A stretch of 64,000 nucleotides of DNA, from the NCBI GenBank assembly GCA_045538015.1, contig JAZSQO010000158.1, positions 10,239-74,238 of the forward strand, read 5' to 3'. Made by a program: the position numbers and the translations under genes. How positions within the stretch are numbered: the stretch's first letter is position 1; each line of letters starts with the position of its first letter. This DNA is from SIG598 sp045538015. Lineage in GTDB: Bacteria; Bacillota; Clostridia; Oscillospirales; Acutalibacteraceae. The notes below the pieces were generated by a model, which was given only the letters and a program-made list of their open reading frames with translations, was not told the origin of the DNA and did not search any database. Positions 33,271-43,202 of this stretch are shown piece by piece.

Positions 33271-34548
33271 TTATCTGACACAGCGGCCGATATCCCGGCG
33301 GCAGTGCTTGCCGTCAAAATCGATGGTATCGGCAGCGGCATAAGCGGCGTCAATGGCCTCATCCAGAGTGGCACCGGTGGCGGTAACGCCCAGTACACGG
33401 CCGCCGTTGGTGGCAAAGGAGCCGTTCTCGCCGGAGGTGCCGGCATGATAAACGGTGGCTCCATCCACCTGACCGTCGGCCTTCAGGCCGCGGATGGCCT
33501 TGCCCTTTTCGTAGCTTCCGGGATAGCCGCCGGAGGCGAGGATGACGCAGGCGCAGGCGCCGTTATCCCATTCTATGGTCAGCTCGTCAAGACGCTCGTC
33601 GATGACGGCGTTGATGATGTCCAGCAGGTCGGTCTTAAGTCTGGGCAGCACGACCTGAGTTTCGGGATCGCCGAAACGGCAGTTGTATTCGATGACCTTG
33701 GGGCCATCCTTGGTGATCATAAGTCCGAAATAGAGACAGCCCTTGAAAGGACGTCCCTCGGCGCTCATGGCAGCGATGGTGGGTTCAAAGATCTCCTTGC
33801 GGCAGCGCTCGGCCACTTCGTCGGTATAGAAGGGATTGGGGCTGATGGTGCCCATACCGCCGGTATTGGGGCCTTTGTTGCCGTCGTAGGCCGGCTTGTG
33901 ATCCATGGAGGACACCATGGGGCACACGGTCTTTCCGTCGGTGAAGGCAAGGACGGAAACCTCCGGGCCCTGCAGGAATTCCTCCACAACTATGGTATCG
34001 CCCGAGGCACCGAAGCACTTATCGGTCATCATGGACTTGACAGCCGCCTCAGCCTCAGCAAGGTCGGCAGCGATAACAACGCCCTTGCCCAGAGCCAGAC
34101 CGTCTGCCTTGATGACTGTGGGGAAGCTGTTCTGAGCGCGGATGTATTCCATAGCCGCCGCGGGATCGGTGAATATCTCATAGGCCGCGGTGGGAATGCC
34201 GTATTTTTTCATCAGATCCTTGGAGAAGGCCTTGCTGCTCTCAATGGCGGCAGCCTTGGCATCGGGGCCGAAGGCACGGATTCCATTGGCGTTCATGGCG
34301 TCCACCATGCCCATTGCCAGAGGATCATCGGGAGCCACAAACACGCAGCCCACCTTCAGTTCCTGAGCCAGAGCCGCCATACCGTCGATATCGGTGGCCT
34401 TGACCGGGAATATCTGAGCGTCGGCAGCAATGCCGGCGTTGCCGGGAGCGCAGTAGATCTTATCAATGCCCTCGCTCTTTTTCAGAGCACGGATAATAGC
34501 GTGCTCACGGCCGCCGCCGCCAACCACGAGAATGTCGATTTTGCTCAT
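33271..34548 (-). CDS. purD: Phosphoribosylamine-glycine ligase
   Basis: 425-residue ATP-grasp enzyme: phosphoribosylamine plus glycine to GAR, step 2 of purine synthesis. N-terminal GGGGREHA, ATP-grasp blocks (VIKADGLALGKGVVIA, GPEVSVLAFTDG), and the metal-binding FGDPETQ are present. I chose the ATG at 34548 (MSKIDIL); an ATG four codons earlier touches the AAAGGA site with no spacing. It is the last gene of the pfkA-pur operon and is followed by a strong terminator. A stable hairpin lies between purH and this gene. Confidence 0.95.
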   Translation of the reverse strand: MSKIDILVVGGGGREHAIIRALKKSEGIDKIYCAPGNAGIAADAQIFPVKATDIDGMAALAQELKVGCVFVAPDDPLAMGMVDAMNANGIRAFGPDAKAAAIESSKAFSKDLMKKYGIPTAAYEIFTDPAAAMEYIRAQNSFPTVIKADGLALGKGVVIAADLAEAEAAVKSMMTDKCFGASGDTIVVEEFLQGPEVSVLAFTDGKTVCPMVSSMDHKPAYDGNKGPNTGGMGTISPNPFYTDEVAERCRKEIFEPTIAAMSAEGRPFKGCLYFGLMITKDGPKVIEYNCRFGDPETQVVLPRLKTDLLDIINAVIDERLDELTIEWDNGACACVILASGGYPGSYEKGKAIRGLKADGQVDGATVYHAGTSGENGSFATNGGRVLGVTATGATLDEAIDAAYAAADTIDFDGKHCRRDIGRCVR

Positions 34549-34583
34549 GCAATTATACATTCCTTTCCAGTTATAATCAGAAA

Positions 34584-34616
34584 TTTACCGGCCCCGACAA
34601 TCTCGGAGCCGGTAAA
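34584..34616 (-). other. Stable intercistronic hairpin between purH and purD
   Basis: On the minus strand TTTACCGGC...GCCGGTAAA encloses CCGA/TCGG; the following sequence AAATTTC is not a proper T tract. Could stabilise or attenuate the purD part of the message. Confidence 0.5.
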
Positions 34617-34625
34617 GAGTATAAT

Positions 34626-36182
34626 TTAGTGCTTGAAGTGACGCATACCGGTGAACAGCATGGCGATACCGGCCTCGTTGCAGGCGTCGATGGACTCCTG
34701 GTCACGGATGGATCCGCCGGGCTGAATGATAGCGGTGATACCGGCCTTCTTTGCCGACTCGACGCAGTCGGGGAACGGGAAGAAGGCGTCGCTGCCCATA
34801 ACGCTGCCCGCGGCCTTGTCGCCGGCGTATCTGATGGCGAGGTCAAGAGCGGTGACACGGTTGGTCTGGCCGGGGCCTACGCCCACGGTGCCGTTATCCT
34901 TGACAAGGCAGATGCCGTTGGACTTGACGTGCTTGACAACGCGCATGGCGATCTTGAGCTGCTCCATCTCGTCGGCGGTGGGCTGACGATCGGTGACGCA
35001 CTTGACGTCTTCCTCGTTGTACAGCTCGGTATCCAGCTGCTGAACCAGCAGGCCGCCGGCAACCTTCTTCATGTCAACCATGGAGCTGTCGTTGGCAACA
35101 GCGCAGTCGGGCAGTCTGAGCAGACGGATGTTCTTCTTCTGTGTGAGGATATCAAGAGCCTCCTGGGAGAAGGAGGGAGCAATGATGATCTCAAGGAAGA
35201 TCTTGGCAAGCTCATTGGCGGTGGCCTCGTCAACCTCGCGGTTGAGGGCTACAATGCCGCCGAAGATAGAAACGGGATCAGAATCATAAGCCTTGTTGTA
35301 GGCCTCGAGGATGGTGTCGCCCAGACCGACGCCGCAGGGATTGGCGTGCTTGACGGCGACAGCGCAGGGACGCTCGGTGCCGAACTCCTTGAGCACATCG
35401 AGAGCGCCGTTGGCGTCGTTGATGTTGTTGTAGGAGAGCTCCTTGCCGTGGAGCTGCTCGGCGGCGCTCAGGCAGTTGGTGCGGTTGCCGATCTCGCGGT
35501 AGAAGGCGGCAGCCTGATGGGGATGCTCGCCGTAGCGCATCTCCTGAACCTTCTCGTAGGTAACGGTGAAGTTGTCGGTCAGAGGGCTCTCGCCTCTCTG
35601 CTCGCGCAGATAGTTGCTGATGAGAGTGTCGTACTGAGCGGTGTGGTCAAAGACCTTGCCGGCCAGCTTGAACTTGACCTCGCGGCTGACCTCGCCATCG
35701 GCCTTGAGCTGGTCGATAACGGTCTGATAGTCAGCGGGGTCGACAATAACAGCCACATCCTGCCAGTTCTTGGCAGCGGCACGGATCATGGTGGGGCCGC
35801 CGATGTCGATATTCTCGATGGCGTCCTCCAGCTCCACGGGAGGCTGCTTGAGGATGGTGGCCTTGAAGGGATAGAGGTTGATGGCAACGATGTCAATGGG
35901 AGTAACACCCAGCTCCTCGATCTGCTTCATGTGGTCGGCATTGCCGCGCATGGCGAGAATACCGGCGTGGATCATGGGATGCAGAGTCTTTACGCGGCCG
36001 TCGAGGCATTCGGGGAAACCGGTGATGGAGGACACCTCGGTGGTGTCGATGCCGGCAGCGGCGATAGCCTTGGCGGTGCCGCCGGTGGAAAGAACCTCAT
36101 AGCCCAACTCGGTGAGCTGACGGGCAAACTCCACGCAGCCGGTCTTGTCGGAAACGCTGATAATAGCACGCTTTTTTGACAT
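34626..36182 (-). CDS. purH: Bifunctional AICAR transformylase/IMP cyclohydrolase
   Basis: 518-residue bifunctional enzyme for the last two steps to IMP. The N-terminal IMP cyclohydrolase domain (residues about 1-195; SVSDKTGCVEFARQL, TLHPMIHAGILA, INLYPF) precedes the formyl-THF-dependent AICAR transformylase domain (YGEHPHQ, KHANPCGVG, GSDAFFPFPD, QPGGSIRD). Slightly longer than the usual 510. GGAGG stands 9 nt before the ATG. It begins four nt after the purN stop, in the pfkA-pur operon. Confidence 0.96.
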   Translation of the reverse strand: MSKKRAIISVSDKTGCVEFARQLTELGYEVLSTGGTAKAIAAAGIDTTEVSSITGFPECLDGRVKTLHPMIHAGILAMRGNADHMKQIEELGVTPIDIVAINLYPFKATILKQPPVELEDAIENIDIGGPTMIRAAAKNWQDVAVIVDPADYQTVIDQLKADGEVSREVKFKLAGKVFDHTAQYDTLISNYLREQRGESPLTDNFTVTYEKVQEMRYGEHPHQAAAFYREIGNRTNCLSAAEQLHGKELSYNNINDANGALDVLKEFGTERPCAVAVKHANPCGVGLGDTILEAYNKAYDSDPVSIFGGIVALNREVDEATANELAKIFLEIIIAPSFSQEALDILTQKKNIRLLRLPDCAVANDSSMVDMKKVAGGLLVQQLDTELYNEEDVKCVTDRQPTADEMEQLKIAMRVVKHVKSNGICLVKDNGTVGVGPGQTNRVTALDLAIRYAGDKAAGSVMGSDAFFPFPDCVESAKKAGITAIIQPGGSIRDQESIDACNEAGIAMLFTGMRHFKH

Positions 36183-36186
36183 ATTG

Positions 36187-36816
36187 CTAATCCTCCGTTA
36201 TGTAAGTTTTATTATCGACGATCTTGATTTTTCCCTCGCAGAACTGGCGCACGACCTGAGGAAGGAGAATCCACTCGGCCTGCTCCATTACTCTGCGCTG
36301 CAGGATCTCAGGGGTATCGTCCTGCTCGATATACACGGCCTTCTGAGCGATAATCGCGCCGCCGTCGGGAATTTCATTTACAAAATGCACTGTGGCGCCG
36401 GTCACCTTTACACCCGCGGCCAGTGCCGCCTCATGGACTCTGAGGCCGTAATATCCCTTGCCGCAGAAAGAAGGGATGAGTGCCGGGTGGATGTTGATTA
36501 TCCGGTTGGCATAGCGCTCGGTGACCCGCTTGCTGAGTATGGAAAGGAAGCCTGCCAGCACGATAAGGTCTATGTTGTACTTGTCAAGAATTGCGAAAAG
36601 AGCATTTTCGTACTCCTCCTCGCTGGAAAACGAGGTGCGTCGGCACACCTCACCGGGAACGGAGAATTTCTCCGCCCGGTCAAGTGCACCGACACCTTCT
36701 TTGCTGGCTATAACGCAGACGATCCGGCCTCCGCCGAGACCGCCTGTTTTTTCGGCATCCAGAAGCGCCTGGAGATTAGTGCCGCCTCCGGACACCATTA
36801 CAGCTATATTCAGCAT
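36187..36816 (-). CDS. purN: Phosphoribosylglycinamide formyltransferase
   Basis: 209-residue folate-dependent GAR transformylase (10-formyl-THF donor). GAR-binding SGGGTNLQAL (residues 9-18), the catalytic block NIHPALIPSFCGKGYYG (Asn-His) and the later Asp in VNEIPDGGAII are present. The common serine/histidine order and length match PurN rather than formyl-Met transferase. Its ATG overlaps the purM stop by 7 nt, so the two are translationally coupled. Confidence 0.95.
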   Translation of the reverse strand: MLNIAVMVSGGGTNLQALLDAEKTGGLGGGRIVCVIASKEGVGALDRAEKFSVPGEVCRRTSFSSEEEYENALFAILDKYNIDLIVLAGFLSILSKRVTERYANRIINIHPALIPSFCGKGYYGLRVHEAALAAGVKVTGATVHFVNEIPDGGAIIAQKAVYIEQDDTPEILQRRVMEQAEWILLPQVVRQFCEGKIKIVDNKTYITED

Positions 36817-37844
36817 ATCTTGATCCTTTCGTCGCCTTCGGCAACCTCGCCGATTATGTAAGCGGTCTCGCCGCAGTCGGTAAGCACCTGCACAGCCTTG
36901 TCAGCCTCATCCTTGGGCACAGCCACCACAAGGCCGACGCCCATGTTGAAGGTGTTGAACATATCTCGCTCGCTGATGCGGCTCATGCCCTTGAGTACGC
37001 TGAATATAGGATGAACACGGACAGCCGCCTTCTCCACAACCGCGCACAGACCCTCGGGAATGATGCGGGGAATATTCTCGTAGAAGCCGCCGCCGGTGAT
37101 GTGAGCAATGCCGTGAACGCTGCACTGCTTGATGACCTCGAGGGCAGACTTGACGTAGATCTTGGTGGGAGTGATAAGCTCCTCGCCAAGGGTCTTGCCC
37201 AGGTCGGAAAGGTACATTCTGATGTTGTCCTCGTTGACACGGGTGACATGACGGACAAGGGAGAAGCCGTTGGAATGCAGACCGCTGGAAGCGACGCCGA
37301 TAAGCACATCGCCGGCCTTGATGGCGGTTCCGTCGATCAGGTTGTCCCCGTCAGCCATACCGACACAGAAGCCGGCAAGGTCGTATTCGTCGATGGGATA
37401 GAAACCGGGCATCTCGGCAGTTTCACCGCCGATAAGGGCACATCCGGCCTGACGGCAGCCCTCGGCAACGCCGGCGACGATCTCGGCAACGCGCTCGGGC
37501 TTGTTCTTGCCAAGAGCGAGATAATCGAGGAAGAAAAGGGGCTGGGCACCGCAGCACACGACATCGTTGGCGCACATGGCCACGCAGTCAATACCGATGG
37601 TATCGTGCTTGTTGAGCAGGAAAGCGATCTTCAGCTTGGTGCCGACACCGTCGGTTCCCGAGACCAGAACAGGATTGCTCATGGACTTGAAGTCGGGGCG
37701 GAACATACCGCCGAAGCCGCCGATGCTGGTCATAACGCCGGGAGTAAAGGTGCTCTCCACATGGCTCTTCATAAGTTCTACCGCCTTATAGCCGGCGGTA
37801 ACGTCAACTCCGGCATCTCTGTAGCTGTTGCTGAAGCTGTTCAT
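36810..37844 (-). CDS. purM: Phosphoribosylformylglycinamidine cyclo-ligase (AIR synthetase)
   Basis: 344-residue PurM: FGAM to AIR with ATP. The motifs LVSGTDGVGTKLKIA, AMCANDVVCCGAQPLFFLDYLA (in part CANDVVCCGA), GGETAEMPGFY and HITGGGFYENIPR are family hallmarks. GGAGG precedes the ATG at 37844. It follows purE after a 96-nt gap holding a GCGGCG/CGCCGC hairpin and is coupled to purN. PurF, PurL/Q/S and PurC are not in this window. Confidence 0.96.
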   Translation of the reverse strand: MNSFSNSYRDAGVDVTAGYKAVELMKSHVESTFTPGVMTSIGGFGGMFRPDFKSMSNPVLVSGTDGVGTKLKIAFLLNKHDTIGIDCVAMCANDVVCCGAQPLFFLDYLALGKNKPERVAEIVAGVAEGCRQAGCALIGGETAEMPGFYPIDEYDLAGFCVGMADGDNLIDGTAIKAGDVLIGVASSGLHSNGFSLVRHVTRVNEDNIRMYLSDLGKTLGEELITPTKIYVKSALEVIKQCSVHGIAHITGGGFYENIPRIIPEGLCAVVEKAAVRVHPIFSVLKGMSRISERDMFNTFNMGVGLVVAVPKDEADKAVQVLTDCGETAYIIGEVAEGDERIKIC

Positions 37845-37940
37845 AAGGGTTTGTCCTCCGTTTACTAATTATGTTTGGCGGCGAACCTTCAAAACGCCGC
37901 TTTATAACGCTGTCCCTTTCCGGAACAACTAAGTTACATT

Positions 37941-38453
37941 TTACTTGCCCAGCAGCTCGCTGAGCTTGTCTCCGATAGCCGCGTCCTTGGCGGCGACCTT
38001 TTCGGCCATTTCCTTCTTCATGGCAGTCAGCTTCGCGGAAAGCTCACTGTCGGAAAGAGCCAGCATCTGAGCCGCGAGAATGGCGGCGTTGTCCGCTCCG
38101 TTGATGGCTACCGTGGCCACGGGAATGCCGGAAGGCATCTGAACAGTGGCGAGCAGGGCGTCCATACCGTCAAGAGCGGCAGACTTCACCGGAATGCCGA
38201 TGACCGGCAGAGTGGTGTGGGCGGCCAGAACACCGGCGAGGTGAGCGGCCATACCGGCGGCGGCGATAATGACACCGTAGCCGTTTTCCGCAGCCTTGGA
38301 GGCAAACTCCGCGGCGGCCTCGGGAGTTCTGTGAGCGGACATTACCCGCACATCATAACCGATACCGAAGCTTTCCAGACGCTTCGCGGCCGGAGCGAGA
38401 ACGGGCAGATCGCTGTCACTGCCCATGATGATGGCAACACGCTTTTCAGACAT
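37941..38453 (-). CDS. purE: N5-carboxyaminoimidazole ribonucleotide mutase
   Basis: 170-residue class I PurE, which moves the carboxyl group of N5-CAIR to give CAIR. MGSDSD (residues 10-15) and SAHRTP (the catalytic His region) are intact; AAAGMAAHLAGVLAAHT and GIPVKSAALDGMDALLATVQM carry the remaining signature. PurK is not adjacent. GGAGG stands 8 nt before the ATG, 20 nt after the pfkA stop. Confidence 0.95.
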   Translation of the reverse strand: MSEKRVAIIMGSDSDLPVLAPAAKRLESFGIGYDVRVMSAHRTPEAAAEFASKAAENGYGVIIAAAGMAAHLAGVLAAHTTLPVIGIPVKSAALDGMDALLATVQMPSGIPVATVAINGADNAAILAAQMLALSDSELSAKLTAMKKEMAEKVAAKDAAIGDKLSELLGK

Positions 38454-38473
38454 ATTATATACCTCCGCTCAGA

Positions 38474-39544
38474 TCAGATGGAAACATCGTGGGCGATCTC
38501 AAGCAGATCGTAGGTGAAATCCTTCTTCATGGCAAGAGCCTCGTTGATCTCATAGTCAACGACCTTCTCGCCCTTCATGGCGACAATGCGTCCGCCGTTG
38601 CCCTTAGCCAGAAGCTCCACGGCGCGGTGCCCCATCTGAGTGGCGGCCACACGGTCACGGACGGTGGGAGATCCGCCGCGCTGGATGTGTCCGAGGATGG
38701 TGGTGCGGGTCTCGCGGCCGGTCTTTTCCTTGACCTGCTTTGCGATCTCGTCGATCTTGCCTACGCCCTCGGCTACAACGATGATGAAGTGCTTTTTGCC
38801 GGTGCCCTCAACGGAGTTGATGCGGGCAATGACATCGCGGTCGATGTCGCACTCGATCTCAGGAACAAGGATTACGAAAGCACCGCAGGCGATGGCGGTG
38901 TTCAGGGCGATGTAACCGGCGTGACGGCCCATGACCTCAACGATATTGCAGCGCTCGTGGGACTGAGCGGTATCTCTGAGGTTATCCACCATCTTCATGG
39001 CGGTGTTCATGGCGGTGTCGTAGCCGATGGTGTAATCGGAGCAGCCGATGTCGTTGTCTATGGTGCCGGGAATGCCGACGCAGGGAATGCCGGCGTTGGT
39101 CAGGTCGCGGGCGCCTCTGAAGGAACCGTCGCCGCCGATGACCACGACGCCGTTGATGCCTTCGTTGAAGCAGTTGTCAGCGGCCTTCTTGACGCCTTCG
39201 GGAGTTTCAAACTCCTTGCAGCGGGCGGTGCACAGCTTGGTACCGCCTCTCTGGAGAGTATCGGAAACGGCGCGCAGACCCATGGGCTTGAAGTCGCCCT
39301 TGATGAGGCCGTTGTAGCCGTGCTCAACACCGTACACAAGAATATTGACATCCTTGCGGGCGTGGGCACTCTTGACGACAGCACGCACGGCAGCGTTCAT
39401 GCCGGGGGCGTCTCCGCCGCTGGTGAGAACGGCGATCTTGATGGTCTTCTTGGTCTCCATGGGAGTGGTTTCAGAAGGCTTGACCGCCTCTATCTTTGTT
39501 TCCGCCGAAGCGGTGTCCGCGGATTTGTCTTTCCAGAATAACAT
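38474..39544 (-). CDS. pfkA: ATP-dependent 6-phosphofructokinase with N-terminal extension
   Basis: 356-residue glycolytic phosphofructokinase. The catalytic core begins near residue 35: VLTSGGDAPGMNAAVRA (ATP site), IGGDGSFRGA, PGTIDND (catalytic Asp) and MGRHAGYIA. The first 33 residues form an extra low-complexity segment (SADTASAETKIEAVKPSETT) absent from the 319-residue Bacillus enzyme. AAGGAG stands before the ATG at 39544, while the Met at residue 29 has none, so the extension is probably real. It heads the transcript that continues into purE-purM-purN-purH-purD, an uncommon link between glycolysis and purine synthesis. Confidence 0.95.
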   Translation of the reverse strand: MLFWKDKSADTASAETKIEAVKPSETTPMETKKTIKIAVLTSGGDAPGMNAAVRAVVKSAHARKDVNILVYGVEHGYNGLIKGDFKPMGLRAVSDTLQRGGTKLCTARCKEFETPEGVKKAADNCFNEGINGVVVIGGDGSFRGARDLTNAGIPCVGIPGTIDNDIGCSDYTIGYDTAMNTAMKMVDNLRDTAQSHERCNIVEVMGRHAGYIALNTAIACGAFVILVPEIECDIDRDVIARINSVEGTGKKHFIIVVAEGVGKIDEIAKQVKEKTGRETRTTILGHIQRGGSPTVRDRVAATQMGHRAVELLAKGNGGRIVAMKGEKVVDYEINEALAMKKDFTYDLLEIAHDVSI

Positions 39545-39582
39545 GGCATTTCGCTCCTTTTTATAGAATTATACCAAGTGAC

Positions 39583-39611
39583 ATTATATACCAAATACAT
39601 CTTGTATGCAA
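39583..39611 (-). promoter_or_regulatory. Sigma-A promoter of the pfkA-pur operon
   Basis: On the minus strand TTGCAT (39606-39611), 17 bp, TATAAT (39583-39588), between the dnaE stop and the pfkA ATG. Confidence 0.75.
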
Positions 39612-39637
39612 TAACAATTCGGACACAAAATGTATTC

Positions 39638-42600
39638 TTAAGGGACCAGTTTTATATTATCTTCGCCCAATATATTGGCAAGTTCTGTCATCATAACGGT
39701 GTTGATGTCCACCCAGAGCTCTTTGGGCGCGCACATCAGCCCGCCCTGAGCGCAGTAGACATAGAGCGGCGTCGGGCCGTCAAAGATCCGCAGAACCTTC
39801 TTGGCCTGCTCAAACTCCGGGCAGTCAAGAGAACGCACCCTGAGGTACAGACCCGGGCGGGAGCTCTTCTTTTCGGCCTGAGCCGGCGCAGGCGGAGCGG
39901 AGGGCGCCGCGGGGCGGTTCTCTCTCCCCTGCCGGCCGGAAAAGGAAGGCCGGCGTTCGGCAGGCTGCTCGTTTTCTCCAAGGCTCCGGCAGCTGTCGCA
40001 GATTATCTTGGGAGCCTCGTCTTCCCGCACGCTTACTCTTCCCTCGATGCGGATGACCTCGCCCGGTTTTATGACCGGCGAGCATTCTTCAAGGGTACGA
40101 GGAAAAACCAGCATTTCCGTCGTGGCGGTCATGTCCTCGATCTGGACATAGGCCATCATGTCGTTGCTTCTTGTGGCGCGCATCTTGACCCCGTCGATGA
40201 TGCACAGCAGGGTCACCTGCATTCCGTCGCAGGAGTTTTCCTCATCGCTGACAACAGAAGCAAGGTTGGTGGCCTTTATCTGCCTGGCGATCTGAGCGTA
40301 TTCCGAGAGAGGATGGCCGGAAAGGTACATCTCGGTGACATCCTTTTCCATGGCCAGCAGCTCGCTCTGGGGAAATTCGTCCACATTGGGCAGCTGGGGC
40401 ACAGCCGTTTCCGGCTCGCCCATCAGGTCAAATATGCCCATCTGCCCCTCAAGGTTATTTTTCCGGTCGGCGTCGAGGCCGTCCATTATATTCTCCAGCC
40501 CGAGGAGCATCTGCCGCCGGTTGCCGCCAAGGCCATCCAGAGCGCCGCTCTTTATCAGGCTTTCAATGGCTCTTCGGTTGGTGTCTCCGCCGTACATTCG
40601 CTGGCAGAAATCGTAGAAGGAAGTAAAGGGGCCGTCCTTCCGCCTGTTTTCTATTATCCTTTCTATCATGCCCGAGCCGAGGTTCTTTATAGCCAGCATT
40701 CCGAAGCGGATATTTTCGCCTGCAACGGTAAATTTCTTCTGGCTTTCGTTCACATGGGGCGGCAGAACGGATATGCCGCAGCTCTGGCACTCGGCAATAT
40801 ATTCGGAAAGCTTGTCCCGCTTGTCCAGCACGCTGGTGAGCAGGGCGGCCATATATTCCTGAGGCCAGTAGTATTTGAGCCATGCCGTCTGGTAGGACAC
40901 AAGGGCGTAGGCCGCCGCGTGGCTCTTGTTGAAGGCGTAGGAGGCAAAGGAGGACATATCGGAAAATATCTTGTCGGCCACCCTCGCGTCCACTCCGCGG
41001 CGCACCGAGCCTTCCACCGTGACGGTGCCGTCCTCGGAGGCAAGGCCGTTGATGAACACATCTCTCTCCCGCTCCATGACATCGTGCTTCTTCTTGCTCA
41101 TGGCGCGGCGCACCACGTCGGCGCGACCGTAGGAATAACCGGCCAGCTCACGGAATATCTGCATGACCTGCTCCTGATAGACTATGCAGCCGTTGGTGAC
41201 ATCGAGAATGTTTTTCAGCGCGGGAGTGTCGTAGGTGGTCTGTTCCGGATGCTCGCGGTTGTGCACATATTTTGGTATGGAGTCCATGGGGCCGGGACGG
41301 TAAAGCGAAATGACGGCGATGATGTCCTCAAGGCTTCTGGGAACCACCTGAGTCAGCGTGCGCTTCATGCCCTCCGATTCAAACTGGAACACGCCGCCGG
41401 TCTGTCCCCGGGCAAACATCTCGTAAACTCTGGGATCGTCGTCGGGAACATTTCTTATGTTGAAATCCGGCTGCTTTTCCCGGATCATCTTCGCGCAGTC
41501 CTCAATAACCGTAAGGTTGCGCAGACCGAGGAAGTCGAACTTGAGCAGTCCCAGCTCCTCAAGGGTGGTCATGGTAAACTCGGCAACCGCCGTGCCTTCG
41601 GCCATGGCCAGCGGCACATAGTCGCTGATTGGACGGTCGGTGATGACAACGCCCGCCGCGTGCATGGAGGTGTTGCGCGGCATTCCCTCCACCTTCATGG
41701 CCATCTCCAGCAGCTCGGCGATCTGGCTGTCGCTGTCACGGGCGGCTCTGAGGTCGGCCGAGCGCTTTATGGCGTCGGCTATGGTTATGCCGTTCTCGGC
41801 AGGGATCATTTTTGCGATCCGGTCGGCAACGCCGTAGGGTATGCCCATGGCTCTGGCCACATCCCGGATGGAGTTCTTGGCCGCCATGGTATTGAAGGTG
41901 ACTATCATGGAAACATAGTCAAAGCCGTATTTTCCCCGGACATATTCGATGACCTCCTGCCGGCGTTCGGTGCAGAAGTCGACGTCGAAGTCGGGCATAC
42001 TGACCCGCTCCGGGTTGAGGAAACGCTCAAAGAGCAGATTATAGCGAATGGGATCGATATCGGTTATGCCAATGCTGTAGGCGGCGACGCTGCCGGCGCC
42101 GGAGCCACGGCCCGGGCCGACGGGTATGCCGCTGCGCTTGGCGAAGTTGACGTAGTCCTGAACGATGAGAAAGTAATCCACAAAGCCCATCTTGCCGATG
42201 GTCTCCAGCTCAAACTCAAGACGGTCAACTATGCTCTGGTCGGGCTGAGGGCCGTAACGGCGCTTGAGTCCCTCAAAGCACAGCTCGCGGAAGTACTCCA
42301 CATTGCTCCGTCCGTCGGGAATTTCAAACACCGGCAGCTTGTAGTTGCCGAATTCAAAATCCATGTTGCACCGCTCAGCGATGCGAACGGTATTCTCCAG
42401 CGCCTCGGGATGGCCGGGCACAAGGGCGGCCATCTCCTGCTCCGACTTGAGATAGAACTCGTCCGTGGCGAAGCGGAAGGCCTTGGGATTGGTTATGACA
42501 TCCTTGGTCTGGACACACAGCAGCACTTCGTGCATCCGCGCGTCTTCCTTGGAGATGTAGTGGCTGTCGTTGGTGACCACAAGGGGAACGCCGGTCATCT

Positions 42601-43183
42601 CGGAAATGCGCACAAGGGCGTCGTTGACCTTGAGCTGCTCGGGAATGCCGTGATCCTGCAGCTCGATAAAGTAGTTATCCTTGCCGAAGATGTCCCGGTA
42701 GAGCTCGGCTCTGGCCAGAGCCTCGTCGAATTTATCCTCCATGAGCAGCTGAGGCAGCTCTCCGGCAAGGCAGGCCGAAAGGGCGATAAGCCCCTCCGAA
42801 TGCTTTTTGAGCAGTTCTATATCCACACGGGGTTTATTGTAAAAGCCCTCTGTCCACGCAAGGGAGACCATCTTGATAAGATTCTGGTATCCGGTCATGT
42901 TCTCGCACAGCAGCACCAGATGGAAGCTGTCCGAATCCTTGCCGTGTTCCTTGTCAAAGCGGGTTCTGCGGGCCACATACACCTCGCAGCCGATTATGGG
43001 CTTTATCCCCTCTTTTTTTGCCAGCTTATAAAAATCCACCACGCCGTACATTACGCCGTGGTCGGTCAGCGCGACCGCGGTCTGCCCCATCTCCTTTACT
43101 TTTTTAACCAGCCGGGTAAGACGGCAGGCACCATCCAGCAGGCTGTATTCGCTGTGAACATGAAGATGCACAAAGCCGGACAT
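39638..43183 (-). CDS. dnaE: DNA polymerase III alpha subunit
   Basis: 1181-residue DnaE-type replicative polymerase. An N-terminal PHP domain (HLHVHSEYSLLDG) leads into the C-family polymerase core with the catalytic acidic block PDFDVDFC and the GPGRGSGAGSV loop, then a helix-hairpin-helix region and an OB fold (about residues 960-1070; IEDMTATTEMLVFPRTLEE). The linker near residue 1090 is Pro/Ala/Arg-rich. Length and domain order match DnaE1/DnaE3 rather than PolC. The ATG at 43183 has AAGGAGG eight nt upstream; an open stretch before it is the whiA intergenic. It lies 19 nt after whiA and is probably co-transcribed. Confidence 0.95.
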   Translation of the reverse strand: MSGFVHLHVHSEYSLLDGACRLTRLVKKVKEMGQTAVALTDHGVMYGVVDFYKLAKKEGIKPIIGCEVYVARRTRFDKEHGKDSDSFHLVLLCENMTGYQNLIKMVSLAWTEGFYNKPRVDIELLKKHSEGLIALSACLAGELPQLLMEDKFDEALARAELYRDIFGKDNYFIELQDHGIPEQLKVNDALVRISEMTGVPLVVTNDSHYISKEDARMHEVLLCVQTKDVITNPKAFRFATDEFYLKSEQEMAALVPGHPEALENTVRIAERCNMDFEFGNYKLPVFEIPDGRSNVEYFRELCFEGLKRRYGPQPDQSIVDRLEFELETIGKMGFVDYFLIVQDYVNFAKRSGIPVGPGRGSGAGSVAAYSIGITDIDPIRYNLLFERFLNPERVSMPDFDVDFCTERRQEVIEYVRGKYGFDYVSMIVTFNTMAAKNSIRDVARAMGIPYGVADRIAKMIPAENGITIADAIKRSADLRAARDSDSQIAELLEMAMKVEGMPRNTSMHAAGVVITDRPISDYVPLAMAEGTAVAEFTMTTLEELGLLKFDFLGLRNLTVIEDCAKMIREKQPDFNIRNVPDDDPRVYEMFARGQTGGVFQFESEGMKRTLTQVVPRSLEDIIAVISLYRPGPMDSIPKYVHNREHPEQTTYDTPALKNILDVTNGCIVYQEQVMQIFRELAGYSYGRADVVRRAMSKKKHDVMERERDVFINGLASEDGTVTVEGSVRRGVDARVADKIFSDMSSFASYAFNKSHAAAYALVSYQTAWLKYYWPQEYMAALLTSVLDKRDKLSEYIAECQSCGISVLPPHVNESQKKFTVAGENIRFGMLAIKNLGSGMIERIIENRRKDGPFTSFYDFCQRMYGGDTNRRAIESLIKSGALDGLGGNRRQMLLGLENIMDGLDADRKNNLEGQMGIFDLMGEPETAVPQLPNVDEFPQSELLAMEKDVTEMYLSGHPLSEYAQIARQIKATNLASVVSDEENSCDGMQVTLLCIIDGVKMRATRSNDMMAYVQIEDMTATTEMLVFPRTLEECSPVIKPGEVIRIEGRVSVREDEAPKIICDSCRSLGENEQPAERRPSFSGRQGRENRPAAPSAPPAPAQAEKKSSRPGLYLRVRSLDCPEFEQAKKVLRIFDGPTPLYVYCAQGGLMCAPKELWVDINTVMMTELANILGEDNIKLVP

Positions 43184-43202
43184 GAGGCTCCCTCCTTTCG
43201 CG

